Positions 17,917-26,544 of a DNA stretch of 64,000 nucleotides are shown one piece after another. The position numbers and the translations under genes were made by a program. Every line of letters begins with the position of its first letter. Position 1 is the first letter of the stretch. This DNA comes from Mesorhizobium sp. B2-3-4. GTDB taxonomy: Bacteria; Pseudomonadota; Alphaproteobacteria; Rhizobiales; Rhizobiaceae. The stretch is taken from positions 1 through 64,000 of the forward strand of contig NZ_VFVY01000007.1 of assembly GCF_006442315.1 (NCBI RefSeq), written 5' to 3'. The notes beneath the pieces were generated by a model, which did not search any database, was not told the DNA's origin, and was given only the letters and a program-made list of their open reading frames with translations.

Positions 17917-18159
17917 ATGGCTGACCTTGAACGCCCGGAACGGCTGCAGATCATGCTCACCGCCGACGAATTGGCAGCCCTGGAGAACTGGCGCTTCGAC
18001 AAGCGCATGCCGAGCCGCTCCGCCGCGGTGAGGGAGCTGTTGCGCCGTGGCCTGGCCGCGGAAGGCTTCCTGTCCGCCGGACAAGGCATCAAATCGCAGG
18101 AGTTCGGCGTGATCGGGCCAGACGGTGACGAGGGGAAAAGTGGCGGCAATCCCGAATAG
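17917..18159 (+). CDS. Ribbon-helix-helix-like small protein
   Basis: 80 aa. ERLQIMLTADELAALENWRF, then MPSRSAAVRELLRRGLAAEG, fits a ribbon-helix-helix (CopG/Arc-like) DNA-binding unit: one beta strand and two helices. It sits 79 bp before the HWE kinase gene on the same strand and may be cotranscribed with it. A DNA-binding role is inferred from the pattern. Confidence 0.65.
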   Translation: MADLERPERLQIMLTADELAALENWRFDKRMPSRSAAVRELLRRGLAAEGFLSAGQGIKSQEFGVIGPDGDEGKSGGNPE

Positions 18160-18238
18160 GGCTTAGCGTCCGTGGGTCCGCGTGCTTTGGTCTTGCAAGG
18201 CGCTTGCCTTGATTCTCGCGCACACTAGTTAGGTGCCC

Positions 18239-19336
18239 ATGAAGGAATTGCTGGCCGCTACGGCCAACGTCGAAGACAAGGGGCAGTTGAGCGCGAGCGC
18301 CGATGTCCGGTTGGCGGCTATTGTCGATTCCTCTTTCGACGCCATCATCAGCAAGGACCTGAACAGCGTCATCAAGACCTGGAACCTGGCGGCCGAGCGC
18401 ATGTTCGGCTACAGCGCCGAAGAAGCGATCGGCCAATCCATCCTCATGCTCATTCCCGATCACCTGAAGAGCGAAGAGGTCGATATCATCGCCAAGGTTC
18501 GCTCCGGCGAGCGCGTGGCGAGTTACGAGACCACGCGACAGCGCAAGGACGGCGTGCTGATTGCCGTCTCGCTGACGGTCTCGCCGATCAGGAATGCTCA
18601 TGGCGAGATCGTCGGCGCCTCCAAGATCGCCCGCGACATCTCCGCGGCCAAGGAGAACGAGCGCCGGATCAGGCTCTTGATGCGCGAGGTCAACCATCGC
18701 GTCAAGAACCAGTTCGCCGTCATCCTGTCGATGGTGCGCGAGACCAGCAAGCGCTCGAGCGATCCGCATGAGTTCGAGGAACTGATCCGCGCCCGCATAA
18801 TGGCACTGTCGCGCTCGCATGATCTGCTCGTCACTTCGGAATGGGCTGGTGCTAGTCTCTTCGACCTGATCCAGGAACATCTCAAGCCGTTTGGCCGCGA
18901 GGAGCAGATTCTGCTGTCCGGGCCGGTTCTGACGTTGCAATCCAACGCCGTGCAGAACCTCGGCATGGCCTTTCACGAACTGGGCACGAACTCTTCCAAA
19001 TACGGCGCATTGGCCAGCGAGGGCGGCCGGGTGGAGATCACCTGGACGATCGGCACGTCATCGCAGAATCGTGGCGCTGCGGGCAGTCGTGAATTCCAGC
19101 TGACTTGGAAGGAGACCTCGACGCCGCATCCCGGCGACCGCCGCGACGAGACCACGCGCAAGGGATTCGGCACCGTCGTGCTGCAGCGCGTGGCGCCGCA
19201 GTCGCTAGGTGGGTCTGCCGTTCTGGAGCGGTCGCCCGGCCATTTCGAATGGCGGCTGAAAGCGCCTTTGGCGTCCATCATCGTGCCGCAGGCCGGAAGC
19301 GAACTTGACGAGGCTTCGCCGGGCTCCGGCATCTAG
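18239..19336 (+). CDS. PAS-domain HWE-family sensor histidine kinase
   Basis: 365 aa, soluble. An N-terminal PAS domain (about residues 25-140: IVDSSFDAIISKDLNSVIKT, then GYSAEEAIGQSILMLIPDH) is followed by an HWE/HisKA_2-type kinase core. The phosphoacceptor region is LMREVNHRVKNQFAVILSMV, the N box is FHELGTNSSKYGALASEGG, and the W-x-E motif is LTWKET. HWE kinases are abundant in Rhizobiales and often feed the PhyR/EcfG stress response or light and oxygen sensing. No response regulator is adjacent. I chose ATG 18239 over GTG 18233 because AGG lies at the right distance. Confidence 0.9.
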   Translation: MKELLAATANVEDKGQLSASADVRLAAIVDSSFDAIISKDLNSVIKTWNLAAERMFGYSAEEAIGQSILMLIPDHLKSEEVDIIAKVRSGERVASYETTRQRKDGVLIAVSLTVSPIRNAHGEIVGASKIARDISAAKENERRIRLLMREVNHRVKNQFAVILSMVRETSKRSSDPHEFEELIRARIMALSRSHDLLVTSEWAGASLFDLIQEHLKPFGREEQILLSGPVLTLQSNAVQNLGMAFHELGTNSSKYGALASEGGRVEITWTIGTSSQNRGAAGSREFQLTWKETSTPHPGDRRDETTRKGFGTVVLQRVAPQSLGGSAVLERSPGHFEWRLKAPLASIIVPQAGSELDEASPGSGI

Positions 19337-19364
19337 GCCAGGAAACCCGCCCGGACCGACCCGC

Positions 19365-19640
19365 TCAACCTGAGGCAGCCTGGTCGCGGCAGACTACTCG
19401 ACCAGGATGTGGGGCCTCCCGCGCGGCCTCGACAAACGCTTGCCTGGCGATATCGGGCGGCACGTCGCCGTTGGTTGCCCTGCGGCAGGCGCGCAAGGCG
19501 GACTGATGCTTCGGGCTGCCGGCATCGCGCCAGTGCGTCGTCAGCAATTCAATGGCCTGCTGTGTGTTGGACAGGTTGCGGGTGGCTCCGGCAACGCCGA
19601 CCGAAACCACCACGGGCTTGGAGAACCACGCGGCTTGCAT
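19365..19640 (-). CDS. DUF982 domain protein
   Basis: 91 aa from ATG 19640 with GAGGT upstream. MQAAWFSKPVVVSVGVAGAT, then IELLTTHWRDAGSPKHQSAL and AFVEAAREA, matches the DUF982 pattern: a short strand, then a helix with a tryptophan, then alanine-rich helices. The family is small, restricted mainly to Rhizobiales and of unknown function. Two further copies are at 27126 and 27386. Confidence 0.75.
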   Translation of the reverse strand: MQAAWFSKPVVVSVGVAGATRNLSNTQQAIELLTTHWRDAGSPKHQSALRACRRATNGDVPPDIARQAFVEAAREAPHPGRVVCRDQAASG

Positions 19641-19668
19641 TGGAACCTCGACCATGTTGCGGGCATGC

Positions 19669-19693
19669 AACGCGCATGGCCGCGCGAGGTTTC
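19669..19693 (-). promoter_or_regulatory. Possible EcfG promoter (GAAAC-N16-CGTT variant)
   Basis: On the minus strand GAAAC and CGTT are separated by exactly 16 bp, 29 bp upstream of the DUF982 start. One base differs from the GGAAC consensus, so it is weaker than the perfect sites at 25802, 26868 and 27681. Confidence 0.4.
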
Positions 19694-19749
19694 ATGGCCG
19701 CCGATCACTGAGGCGTGATGGGCTTGGTCGTCATCCGGCAAAACAACGC

Positions 19750-19956
19750 CTAGAGGATGTTGGTCGTCACCTCGACGATGATCGCGGCACCTTCCAGTCC
19801 GCCATTGGGAACATGCACGACGCGGGAGACCCGCAGGTCTTGCTGGCTTCCGTCGACCGACAGCGAGACGCTTTCGCCGATGCGCGGTACAGCCTGGAAC
19901 GTGGCATTGGTGGCGTCCGGCCGGTTGTCGATGGATATGCGGCAATTGACGGTCAT
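19750..19956 (-). CDS. Small hypothetical protein
   Basis: 68 aa: MTVNCRISIDNRPDATNATF, then PRIGESVSLSVDGSQQDLRV and a short beta-rich end. The pattern suggests a small beta barrel, perhaps PilZ-like, but I cannot assign a family. A GAAAC-N16-CGTT motif lies 33 bp upstream. Confidence 0.55.
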   Translation of the reverse strand: MTVNCRISIDNRPDATNATFQAVPRIGESVSLSVDGSQQDLRVSRVVHVPNGGLEGAAIIVEVTTNIL

Positions 19957-19988
19957 GGATTGTCTCCTGTCTGGCGGCCCCGGTCGTC

Positions 19989-20013
19989 AACGCGAAGACC
20001 ATGGAATGGTTTC
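19989..20013 (-). promoter_or_regulatory. Possible EcfG promoter (GAAAC-N16-CGTT variant)
   Basis: The same one-mismatch form as at 19669, again with a 16-bp spacer, ahead of the small gene starting at 19956. Confidence 0.35.
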
Positions 20014-20056
20014 AGGAGGCGCTGGTCAAGAAATCCGGACTGCCGCCGCAGAGGGC

Positions 20057-20130
20057 TGGTTCCCGCTCATGGGCTCGAACCACGATTCACGCCTTCAAAG
20101 GGCGCTGTCCTACCATTAGACGAAGCGGGA
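20057..20130 (-). tRNA. tRNA-Gln (anticodon UUG), unusual body
   Basis: A full cloverleaf folds: 7-bp acceptor TCCCGCT/AGCGGGA, D arm GTCT-loop-GGAC, anticodon stem GCGCC/GGCGT around loop CTTTGAA (anticodon TTG, + strand 20096-20098), 4-nt variable region, T arm CGTGG-TTCGAGC-CCATG, discriminator A and an encoded CCA. From memory, the common rhizobial tRNA-Gln starts TGGGG and ends CCCCA with G73, so this body is atypical and its D arm looks Glu-like. It could be an extra or acquired tRNA gene. Confidence 0.8.
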
Positions 20131-20191
20131 AAGGCAGGACGTTATGGCGTCCAGTCGGCTTGCGGTCAATCGATGCGATCGATTGTGGCCG

Positions 20192-20488
20192 TCACTCCGG
20201 GAAATCGAGGCCCGGGTCCTGGCAGCGATGGACAGGGCAGTCTCCATCGCGCGACGGAATATAGGCCGACATCGGTATGTCGGGCCAGTCGCACTCGTTG
20301 CCGAACTGCCTGACATAGCGGTCATAGGTGTTGGGACCGGTGGTCAGCACAACGGCACGACGGCTCTGGATCATGGACTGTATCTCGGCGCAACTCATCG
20401 AACGGCTGTCGGGGCGGGCAGCGGCAAGACCGGTCGTCGCGAGCACGATGCCCATGGTCATCAACAGGGTCGAAACACGAGCGGACAT
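20192..20488 (-). CDS. Small secreted hypothetical protein
   Basis: 98 aa from ATG 20488. The signal peptide is VSTLLMTMGIVLATTGLAAA. The mature part has four cysteines (SCAEI, ECDWP, DCPVHRC) that could form two disulfides. The family is unknown, though similar small exported proteins are common in rhizobia. Confidence 0.6.
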   Translation of the reverse strand: MSARVSTLLMTMGIVLATTGLAAARPDSRSMSCAEIQSMIQSRRAVVLTTGPNTYDRYVRQFGNECDWPDIPMSAYIPSRDGDCPVHRCQDPGLDFPE

Positions 20489-20692
20489 GGCGGCATCTCT
20501 CTGGGCGGCATCTCTTTGGTTGACGCGGTTGCGCAGGCCGCCGGTCCAGATTGGCGCCGGATGGCCGCATCCACTGTCGCACAAAACCCCGATCATGTCT
20601 GTTGGTTCCGCCACACGCCCGCGTTACGGCGGGAGACAGGCGCTCGGCGCACAAGGCCGCGCAACCAAATCGGGCGTCGCGCATTGCTGGGC

Positions 20693-20869
20693 ATGGACGG
20701 AAGGAAGCCTTACGAAACACCGCAATGGTGGCCCGGAAACGAGGGCCGCGAGGCGATGTGCTGTTCGTTCTGCGGCGGCCGCGACCATCGCTATGAGGAG
20801 TGTCCGCGAAAGCCCGACCCTTTCCGGCCCGGTGAGTCTGCCGACGAGGAGGAGAAATCCGCCCGCTGA
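20693..20869 (+). CDS. 58-aa protein with a CCHC zinc-knuckle motif
   Basis: MDGRKPYETPQWWPGNEGRE, then a CSFCGGRDHRYEEC stretch that fits C-x2-C-x4-H-x4-C exactly, then an acidic tail. This spacing is the retroviral-type zinc knuckle that binds single-stranded nucleic acid in eukaryotes and viruses. It is uncommon in bacteria. No good ribosome site is visible, so coding is uncertain, but the motif is exact and the codon third positions are GC-rich. Confidence 0.45.
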   Translation: MDGRKPYETPQWWPGNEGREAMCCSFCGGRDHRYEECPRKPDPFRPGESADEEEKSAR

Positions 20870-20953
20870 GCCCCGTGGATGCACGCGGGGGGTCGGCCGT
20901 CCATCCATCCCGGCAGGGAACTCTGCGGCCGACAGCGGTTCGTGTCGCGGCGG

Positions 20954-21856
20954 CTAGCCGCGCCGTGGATCGCAGAAGAAATCGATCAGCGCGCCAGCGG
21001 TTCGTCCGGGCGCTTCCTCCGGGAAGAAATGCCCGCCGGGCACCGCCTTGCCGCGCACGTCGTCAGCCCGGCTTCGCCACAACGCCAGCGGCCCGCCTTC
21101 GCCCTCATACCATTCGGCGAGTGCGCCTTGCCCGCTCCACAAGGCCAGCACCGGGCAGGCGATGCGCCGGCCGGCGGCCTTGTCCGCCTGGTCGTGTTCG
21201 CGGTCGAGCGTTGCCGCCGCCCGGTATTCCTCGCAGATCGCGTGGATATGGGCGGGGTCGCGCAGGGCATCGACATAGGCCTGGCGGATGTCGGCCGGGA
21301 AGACATCGGGCGACGAGCCCCAGCCGCCCAGCGCATTGTCGATGATGGCGTCGGCGGCGCCCGCCAGGATCTTTTCCGGCAAGGGCTCGGGTTGCGCCAG
21401 CAACGACCACGGCCAGTAGCCGAGGGCCAGCCGGGCGTCGGCCCGGTCCCAGGCATCGGCCGTGGGCACGATGTCGAGCACAGCAAGTTTTTCAATACGG
21501 TCGGGATGATCGAGTGCCAGGCGGTAAGCGACCCGGCCGCCACGGTCATGGCCGGCAACCATGAAACTGGCGAAGCCGAGCCTGGCCATCATCGCCGCCA
21601 TGTCCGATGCCATGGCCCGCTTGGCATAGGGAGCGTGATCGGGGCTCGATGGCGGGCAGGAGCTGCGGCCATAGCCGCGCAGGTCGGCGCATATGACGGT
21701 GAAACGCCCGGCGAGCACCGGCGCGATATCGCGCCACATCAAATGCGTCTGCGGAAAGCCGTGCAGCAAAAGCACCGCCGGTCCGCTGCCGGCGCGGCGC
21801 ATGAAAATGCGGGCATCGCCGGTATCGACCTCGACAGGCTGGAAATGCTCGAACAT
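20954..21856 (-). CDS. Alpha/beta hydrolase, haloacetate dehalogenase / epoxide hydrolase group
   Basis: 300 aa from ATG 21856. Seen: LLLHGFPQTHLMWRDIAPVL (oxyanion HGFP), DLRGYGRSS, the nucleophile elbow VAGHDRGGRVAYRLALDHPD with Asp as nucleophile and the two arginines that bind carboxylate in fluoroacetate dehalogenases, and a late GGHFFPEEAPG histidine. The cap segment reads YWPWSLLAQP; fluoroacetate dehalogenases have YWHW here, so the fluoride-binding His appears replaced by Pro, while the later CEEYRAA tyrosine is kept. Haloacid or epoxide hydrolysis is possible; defluorination is doubtful. Confidence 0.85.
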   Translation of the reverse strand: MFEHFQPVEVDTGDARIFMRRAGSGPAVLLLHGFPQTHLMWRDIAPVLAGRFTVICADLRGYGRSSCPPSSPDHAPYAKRAMASDMAAMMARLGFASFMVAGHDRGGRVAYRLALDHPDRIEKLAVLDIVPTADAWDRADARLALGYWPWSLLAQPEPLPEKILAGAADAIIDNALGGWGSSPDVFPADIRQAYVDALRDPAHIHAICEEYRAAATLDREHDQADKAAGRRIACPVLALWSGQGALAEWYEGEGGPLALWRSRADDVRGKAVPGGHFFPEEAPGRTAGALIDFFCDPRRG

Positions 21857-22044
21857 GGCTGGCCTCCGGCACAGGCAACGGCTGGAGAACGCGGTTGGTT
21901 GCAGCGCTTGCCAAAGTGCCGCCTTGCGCCGGCATGCGCGGTTCCGGCCTGGCCCACGGACCAAGCCAGCAAAATTCCCGCGCTATGCCAGCTTCAAGAA
22001 GGCGCCGGCTTTCGAACGCCGATGCCTTCCCGTTCCGGTCGGAC

Positions 22045-25000
22045 CTAGAATTCCACGCCGAACCTGGCTTTGAAGCCATTGTCTGTCGAACCGCTGCCGA
22101 ACTGGCCGGAATAGGTCAGGCCGAGTGTTGCCCTCCCGGAGACAGCGAGGTCGATACCGGCCTCGACGACGGCCGCGTCGCGGGCGATCGGCGTGCCGGC
22201 GATCGAGAACGGATCGCTGCCGGCGAAGGCAAGTTGCGAGGTCGGCGTCACCGAGCCGAAGGCGTGCCGCCAACCGAGCGTGCCGCGCGCCGTCACCGGA
22301 ACGCTGCCGAGGGAAAGGTCGGTCGAGGCCCTGACACCAAGCGTGCTGAAGGTCGTGTCGGTGTTTGAGGCCGACGCGCTCAATGCCGCGGCGCCGCCGT
22401 TTTCGGTAAAGCCGTCCGTGTGGAGGTTGACGTAGGCGAGATTGGCGAAGGGCTCGAACGAGGCCGCGCTCGTGTCGATCCGATAGCCGGCCTCGCCATA
22501 GACCTGAGCGGTGCCGGCGTCATAGGTCGCGCTCAGCGTATCGGCAAAGCCGGGCAGGCCGACCGTGCGCCCGGTCTCGATATTGTGCCAGCTATAGGCG
22601 GCGCCGGCGCGCAGGCCGAAGGCGCCCCACTGGCCACCGCCATAGAGGCCGAGATGATAGTTGTCGCTGGATCCGGAGGAGGCGCGGTCGTCGGCGCTGA
22701 AGGACGAACGGCTGTAACCGGCCAGGACACCGAGCCGCCAGGTGTCGCCGATGGCGCCGTCGCCGCCGGCGATGAAGCCGCCCGTCGAGCGATCGAAGCC
22801 GGCGGCATTGCCGTCGCCCTTCACGTCGGCCCAAGAGCCAAAGGCCTGGCCCCAGACGACGAAGCGGTTGCTGTCGGCAGCGACCAGTTCGGGACCGCCC
22901 TCGCCATAGGCCATCACCGGGATCGACGCGGTGGCGACGCCGTCGACGGCCGAGCGGACGCGGTTGGTGGCGGCATCCATGACGAAATGGCTGTCCTGAA
23001 CAAACATCCCCTTCAGCGATGCCTGGGCCTCGCCGGAGATGGCATCGAGGGCAAGGCGCGCGGTGTCCTCGTCGCTGAGCAGCAAGATGGCCAGCCCGAG
23101 CGGATTGCCCGTGCCGAGCTGGTCGACCGCGCCGCCGACCGCCTTCTGGTTGGCCGTGTCGGCGACGTCGACGACGGACAGATCGTTGCGGGTCAGGCTG
23201 AGCGTCACGTCGTTGCCGTCGCCGCCCGCGTAGTCGACGGTGTCATCGAGGAACAGGAGGTTGTTCTCGATCGAGGCGAAAGTGCCGGTGACGGCACCCG
23301 CGCTCTGCTTGTCGATGATGGTGAAGGGACCGTTGAGAGGGTCCCAGTCCGCGGCAGTGGGCGGCGAAAGCACCAGCTTCAGCGTGGCGCCCGTAATGTC
23401 GACCGTGCCGCCAACCGTGAGCTTGTCCGTGGCCGAGGGCGATCCCTCGATCTCGAGAGCGCCATGGTTGACGTAGTCGCCGCTTACCGTCTGGGACGGT
23501 GTCTTGGGGGTGGCGCTGGCGTCGCCGATCACATGCGCGCCGCCGGCCAGGATGGTGACGTCACCGCCGATCGTGCCTGAACCGCCAAGGCTGGCGCCGG
23601 ACATGACCTCGACATCGCCGCCGAGCTTGCCGACGCCCTTGAGGCCGACGATCAGCGAACCGGACGAAACGGTGGTGCTGCCGGTGAAGCCGGAGCTGTC
23701 GCCGGTCAGGATGAGCGAGCCGGTGCCTGCCTGCTCGACGGTGCCGGACCCGGTAAGGACCCCTCTGAATTGCTGCTGACCCGCGAGTTTGTAAATGAGC
23801 GCGCCTGAGTTGGAGATGCCGCCGGGATTGACCCCGCCGAGCATGCCGGTGGTGCCGCCATTGCCGAACTGCAAGGTACTGCCGGAATCTATGACGACGC
23901 CGTTGCTGCTGTTTGAGCCCGTCAGAATGAGCTTGCCGCCGCCGCTTACCGTTACGAGGCCGGTTTTCGCGCCGGTGATATTGCCGGCATAGGTCAGTTC
24001 GTCCGAACGGTTGAACGCCAGCGTTCCGTAGTTGCCGACATTGCCGACGATGGAGCCGGTGGTGCCGCCGCTGCCGATCTGGAGCGTCGCGCCGCTGGAA
24101 ATGCCGACGCTGCCGCTGAAGTCGTTTTCGCCGGTCAGGATAAGCGTACCGCCGTTCAAGCCGAGGCCGGCCGTGCCATGAATGACGCCGGAGAACGTGC
24201 CCGAGGCAGCGCTGAGCATGAGCGAGGTTGCGCCGAGCTCGACCGTGCCGCTGCCGGTCAGCGACTTGATCGAGGCGGCGGCTGCCGCGGACACATCGAA
24301 CGTCCCGTTCACCTCGACGCCGCTCGACTTGTCGACCCTGCCCTGGCCGGTCAGCGCCAGGGTGGCGCCGCTGTCGATCGTCGTCTTGCCGGTGAAGGTG
24401 TTCATCCCGTCGAGCTTCTGCGTGCCGCCAGCGATGGTCAGCCCGCCCGTGCCTTCTATGACGTTGACGAAATTGCCTGACGCCGCCGTGATGGTCAGGG
24501 TCTTGGACCCCAGGATGACCTTGCCGCCGCCGGTGAGCGTCTTGATCGAGGCGCCACTGGTGGTGCCCGAGATATCCAGCGTGCCGCTGGCCTGGACGCT
24601 GCTCGAAGTGGCGATGCTGCCGGATCCTGTGAGCGTCAGCGTGGTGCCGCCACCGATATTGGTGGCGCCGGTGTAGGTGTTCACGCCGCTGAGCGTCTGT
24701 GAGCCGCCATTGATCGTGAGGCCGCCGGTGCCGCTCATGACGCCGCTGTAGTCGCCCGACGCGGCCGTGACCGTAAGCGTCTTGTCGCCCAGCACCACGT
24801 CGCCGGCGCCGGTCAGCGTCTGCACGGATGCCCCCGTCGTGGTGGCCGAGATGTCGAACGTGCCGCCGACGGAAATGCCGCTCGAGTTCGCGATGCTGCC
24901 GGAGCCGGAAAGCGCCAGCTTGCCGGCGCTGATGGTGGTGGCGCCGGTATAGGTGTTGATGCCCGAGAGCGTCAGCGTGGCGGAACCGTTCTGGGTCACC

Positions 25001-25413
25001 GTCGCGCCCGCGCCGCCGAGGACGGTGCCGATCGACTGGTTGGCGGAGGACGTGTTGGCGAGGCCGGCAGTCGTGGCGAAATTCACCGTGCCGCCCGAGA
25101 TGGCATAGGCGTTCGGGCCGGATATCGACCAGCTGTCCGGCGCCACGGTTCCCGTGACGACGACGGTCTGCGGGCCGGAGCCGCTGAATACGGCCGACGA
25201 CCCGGCGCCGACCGGAGCGGACTGCGAACTCCAGTTGTTGTCCTGGCTGTAATTGTCGTTGGTGGGAGTGGAGCCCGGACCACCCCAGATCGCATCCGCC
25301 GCGTGGGCCGAATGCGGCATCGCGGCACCTGCCAAACCTGCCAAGGCCGTGCAGGCCAGCAGGGCGACGATGTTGCGCTTGCGCGGCTTACGCGTCTTGC
25401 CAAGAAGAATCAT
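22045..25413 (-). CDS. Autotransporter with PATR-type passenger and beta-barrel translocator
   Basis: 1,122 aa from ATG 25413; GGGGGT lies 7 nt upstream, preferred over the start at 25437. A basic N-terminus and signal segment (VALLACTALAGLAGAAMPHS) precede a passenger of repeats of the form LTLSGINTYTGATTI and GGTLILTGENDFSGSVGI, the autotransporter-associated beta-strand repeats that build a beta-solenoid. The last 280 residues form the outer-membrane barrel, from AYGEGGPELVAADSNRFVVW to the terminal FGVEF with C-terminal Phe. Family members act in adhesion or biofilm. It has no partner genes and is monocistronic. Confidence 0.92.
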   Translation of the reverse strand: MILLGKTRKPRKRNIVALLACTALAGLAGAAMPHSAHAADAIWGGPGSTPTNDNYSQDNNWSSQSAPVGAGSSAVFSGSGPQTVVVTGTVAPDSWSISGPNAYAISGGTVNFATTAGLANTSSANQSIGTVLGGAGATVTQNGSATLTLSGINTYTGATTISAGKLALSGSGSIANSSGISVGGTFDISATTTGASVQTLTGAGDVVLGDKTLTVTAASGDYSGVMSGTGGLTINGGSQTLSGVNTYTGATNIGGGTTLTLTGSGSIATSSSVQASGTLDISGTTSGASIKTLTGGGKVILGSKTLTITAASGNFVNVIEGTGGLTIAGGTQKLDGMNTFTGKTTIDSGATLALTGQGRVDKSSGVEVNGTFDVSAAAAASIKSLTGSGTVELGATSLMLSAASGTFSGVIHGTAGLGLNGGTLILTGENDFSGSVGISSGATLQIGSGGTTGSIVGNVGNYGTLAFNRSDELTYAGNITGAKTGLVTVSGGGKLILTGSNSSNGVVIDSGSTLQFGNGGTTGMLGGVNPGGISNSGALIYKLAGQQQFRGVLTGSGTVEQAGTGSLILTGDSSGFTGSTTVSSGSLIVGLKGVGKLGGDVEVMSGASLGGSGTIGGDVTILAGGAHVIGDASATPKTPSQTVSGDYVNHGALEIEGSPSATDKLTVGGTVDITGATLKLVLSPPTAADWDPLNGPFTIIDKQSAGAVTGTFASIENNLLFLDDTVDYAGGDGNDVTLSLTRNDLSVVDVADTANQKAVGGAVDQLGTGNPLGLAILLLSDEDTARLALDAISGEAQASLKGMFVQDSHFVMDAATNRVRSAVDGVATASIPVMAYGEGGPELVAADSNRFVVWGQAFGSWADVKGDGNAAGFDRSTGGFIAGGDGAIGDTWRLGVLAGYSRSSFSADDRASSGSSDNYHLGLYGGGQWGAFGLRAGAAYSWHNIETGRTVGLPGFADTLSATYDAGTAQVYGEAGYRIDTSAASFEPFANLAYVNLHTDGFTENGGAAALSASASNTDTTFSTLGVRASTDLSLGSVPVTARGTLGWRHAFGSVTPTSQLAFAGSDPFSIAGTPIARDAAVVEAGIDLAVSGRATLGLTYSGQFGSGSTDNGFKARFGVEF

Positions 25414-25801
25414 GAAAAATACCCCCAGTTCCGGCAACCGGGCCGATGACCCGCGCCAATGAAAAATCGGATCCGCGCGCCGAAACGACGCGCATCCAAG
25501 ACTGAAGCCGTATCTTGATGAAGCGATATCCGCCCATGTTGCCGAGGGCCAAAGGCCGTCAGCGGCAACAAATGGAAAAGCTAAACACCCGAACCAAGAC
25601 CCCCAAGGCCAAATCGGTTATTGATTCAAATTTCCGCGAGCACAACCCCAAACTGGCTCTATTGCAAGAATCTGGTTGGACCAGATTTGTGTACATTAGA
25701 AATCATGCATATCTATTTGATATCGAGTCGAAATCCGTCTTTTCATTTGCCGGCGCTCAAGGTCCGTCACGGCCGACCCAAGGGCAATCGGAGCCGTCGC
25801 G
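25414..25801. other. AT-richer intergenic region with a small palindrome
   Basis: Between the autotransporter start and the MgtC/SapB promoter. A + strand frame at 25515-25829 looks unlike a protein (basic, low complexity) and I do not call it. TCTGGT-TGG-ACCAGA at 25671-25685 is a perfect 6-bp inverted repeat and could be an operator. The sequence around 25600-25760 is distinctly AT-rich. Confidence 0.4.
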
Positions 25802-25826
25802 GGAACCAGAGCTGTGCGATCCCGTT
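25802..25826 (+). promoter_or_regulatory. EcfG-type promoter, GGAAC-N16-CGTT
   Basis: An exact match to the alphaproteobacterial general-stress sigma consensus with a 16-bp spacer, 33 bp before the MgtC/SapB gene. Confidence 0.65.
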
Positions 25827-25859
25827 TGAAGGCTTCAGGCCGCCAACCCGGGGAAAATC

Positions 25860-26387
25860 ATGGAACAACTCGTCGAGGAATTCGGCCATCCCACCTATAC
25901 CTCGTTTCCGGTCATTGCGGCGCGGCTGTTGCTGGCGACGCTTTACGGGGGGATCATCGGCTTCGAGCGCGAATGGCGCGATCGCCCCGCCGGGCTGCGC
26001 ACGCATATCCTGATCTGCGTGGCCGCCGCCACCTTCGGCATACTGACGATCGAAATCATCCATGCGCCGATGTTCGCGCAGGATTCCGTCAAGGTCGATC
26101 CGATCCGCGTTGTGGAAGCGGTCACCGCCGGCGTTGCCTTCCTCGCCGCCGGCTCGATCCTGTTTTCGCGCGGCGAGGTGCATGGGCTGACGACCGGCGC
26201 CGGCATGTGGCTGGCGGGCGCGATCGGCGTCGCCTGCGGCCTTGGCCTGTGGCAGGTGGCCGGGTTCGCCACGCTGATCGTGCTGATCGTGGCAGGGCTC
26301 CTGTACCGGCTCCAACCCAAGGCCGACCCCAATGGGAAGGACGACAGGAAAGCCGCCCCGGCCCCGACCGGCCGCTCCCGCAAGTAA
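25860..26387 (+). CDS. MgtC/SapB family membrane protein
   Basis: 175 aa. The conserved cytosolic-loop motif LYGGIIGFEREWRDRPAGLR is followed by THILICVAAATFGILTIEII, GVAFLAAGSILFSRGEVHGL and TGAGMWLAGAIGVACGLGLW, giving four to five membrane helices. MgtC proteins modulate F1Fo ATPase and survival at low Mg2+ or acid pH in pathogens; SapB-type homologues are widespread in soil bacteria. The perfect EcfG promoter upstream suggests stress induction. Confidence 0.9.
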   Translation: MEQLVEEFGHPTYTSFPVIAARLLLATLYGGIIGFEREWRDRPAGLRTHILICVAAATFGILTIEIIHAPMFAQDSVKVDPIRVVEAVTAGVAFLAAGSILFSRGEVHGLTTGAGMWLAGAIGVACGLGLWQVAGFATLIVLIVAGLLYRLQPKADPNGKDDRKAAPAPTGRSRK

Positions 26388-26544
26388 GCTTCCTGCCACC
26401 CTCCTGGACTACCTCTTGGGGCCCACCTCTTGGGGGGCCACCCCTTTGGGGGCCAACCTTTGCGGCCAACCTTTTGGCGCGACGGGCGTTGTCCCTTCGA
26501 AGGGAAGGCCGCCGCGGGCGGCTGTTCAAACAGAGGAGGCGGAG

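Noticed and set aside
22420..23580. Long + strand frame opposite the autotransporter
   Set aside because: It is the antisense shadow of the strongly supported autotransporter barrel and passenger; its sequence shows only reverse-frame composition.
25515..25829. 104-aa + strand frame before the MgtC/SapB gene
   Set aside because: Low-complexity basic start, no ribosome site, and it runs across the perfect EcfG promoter at 25802.
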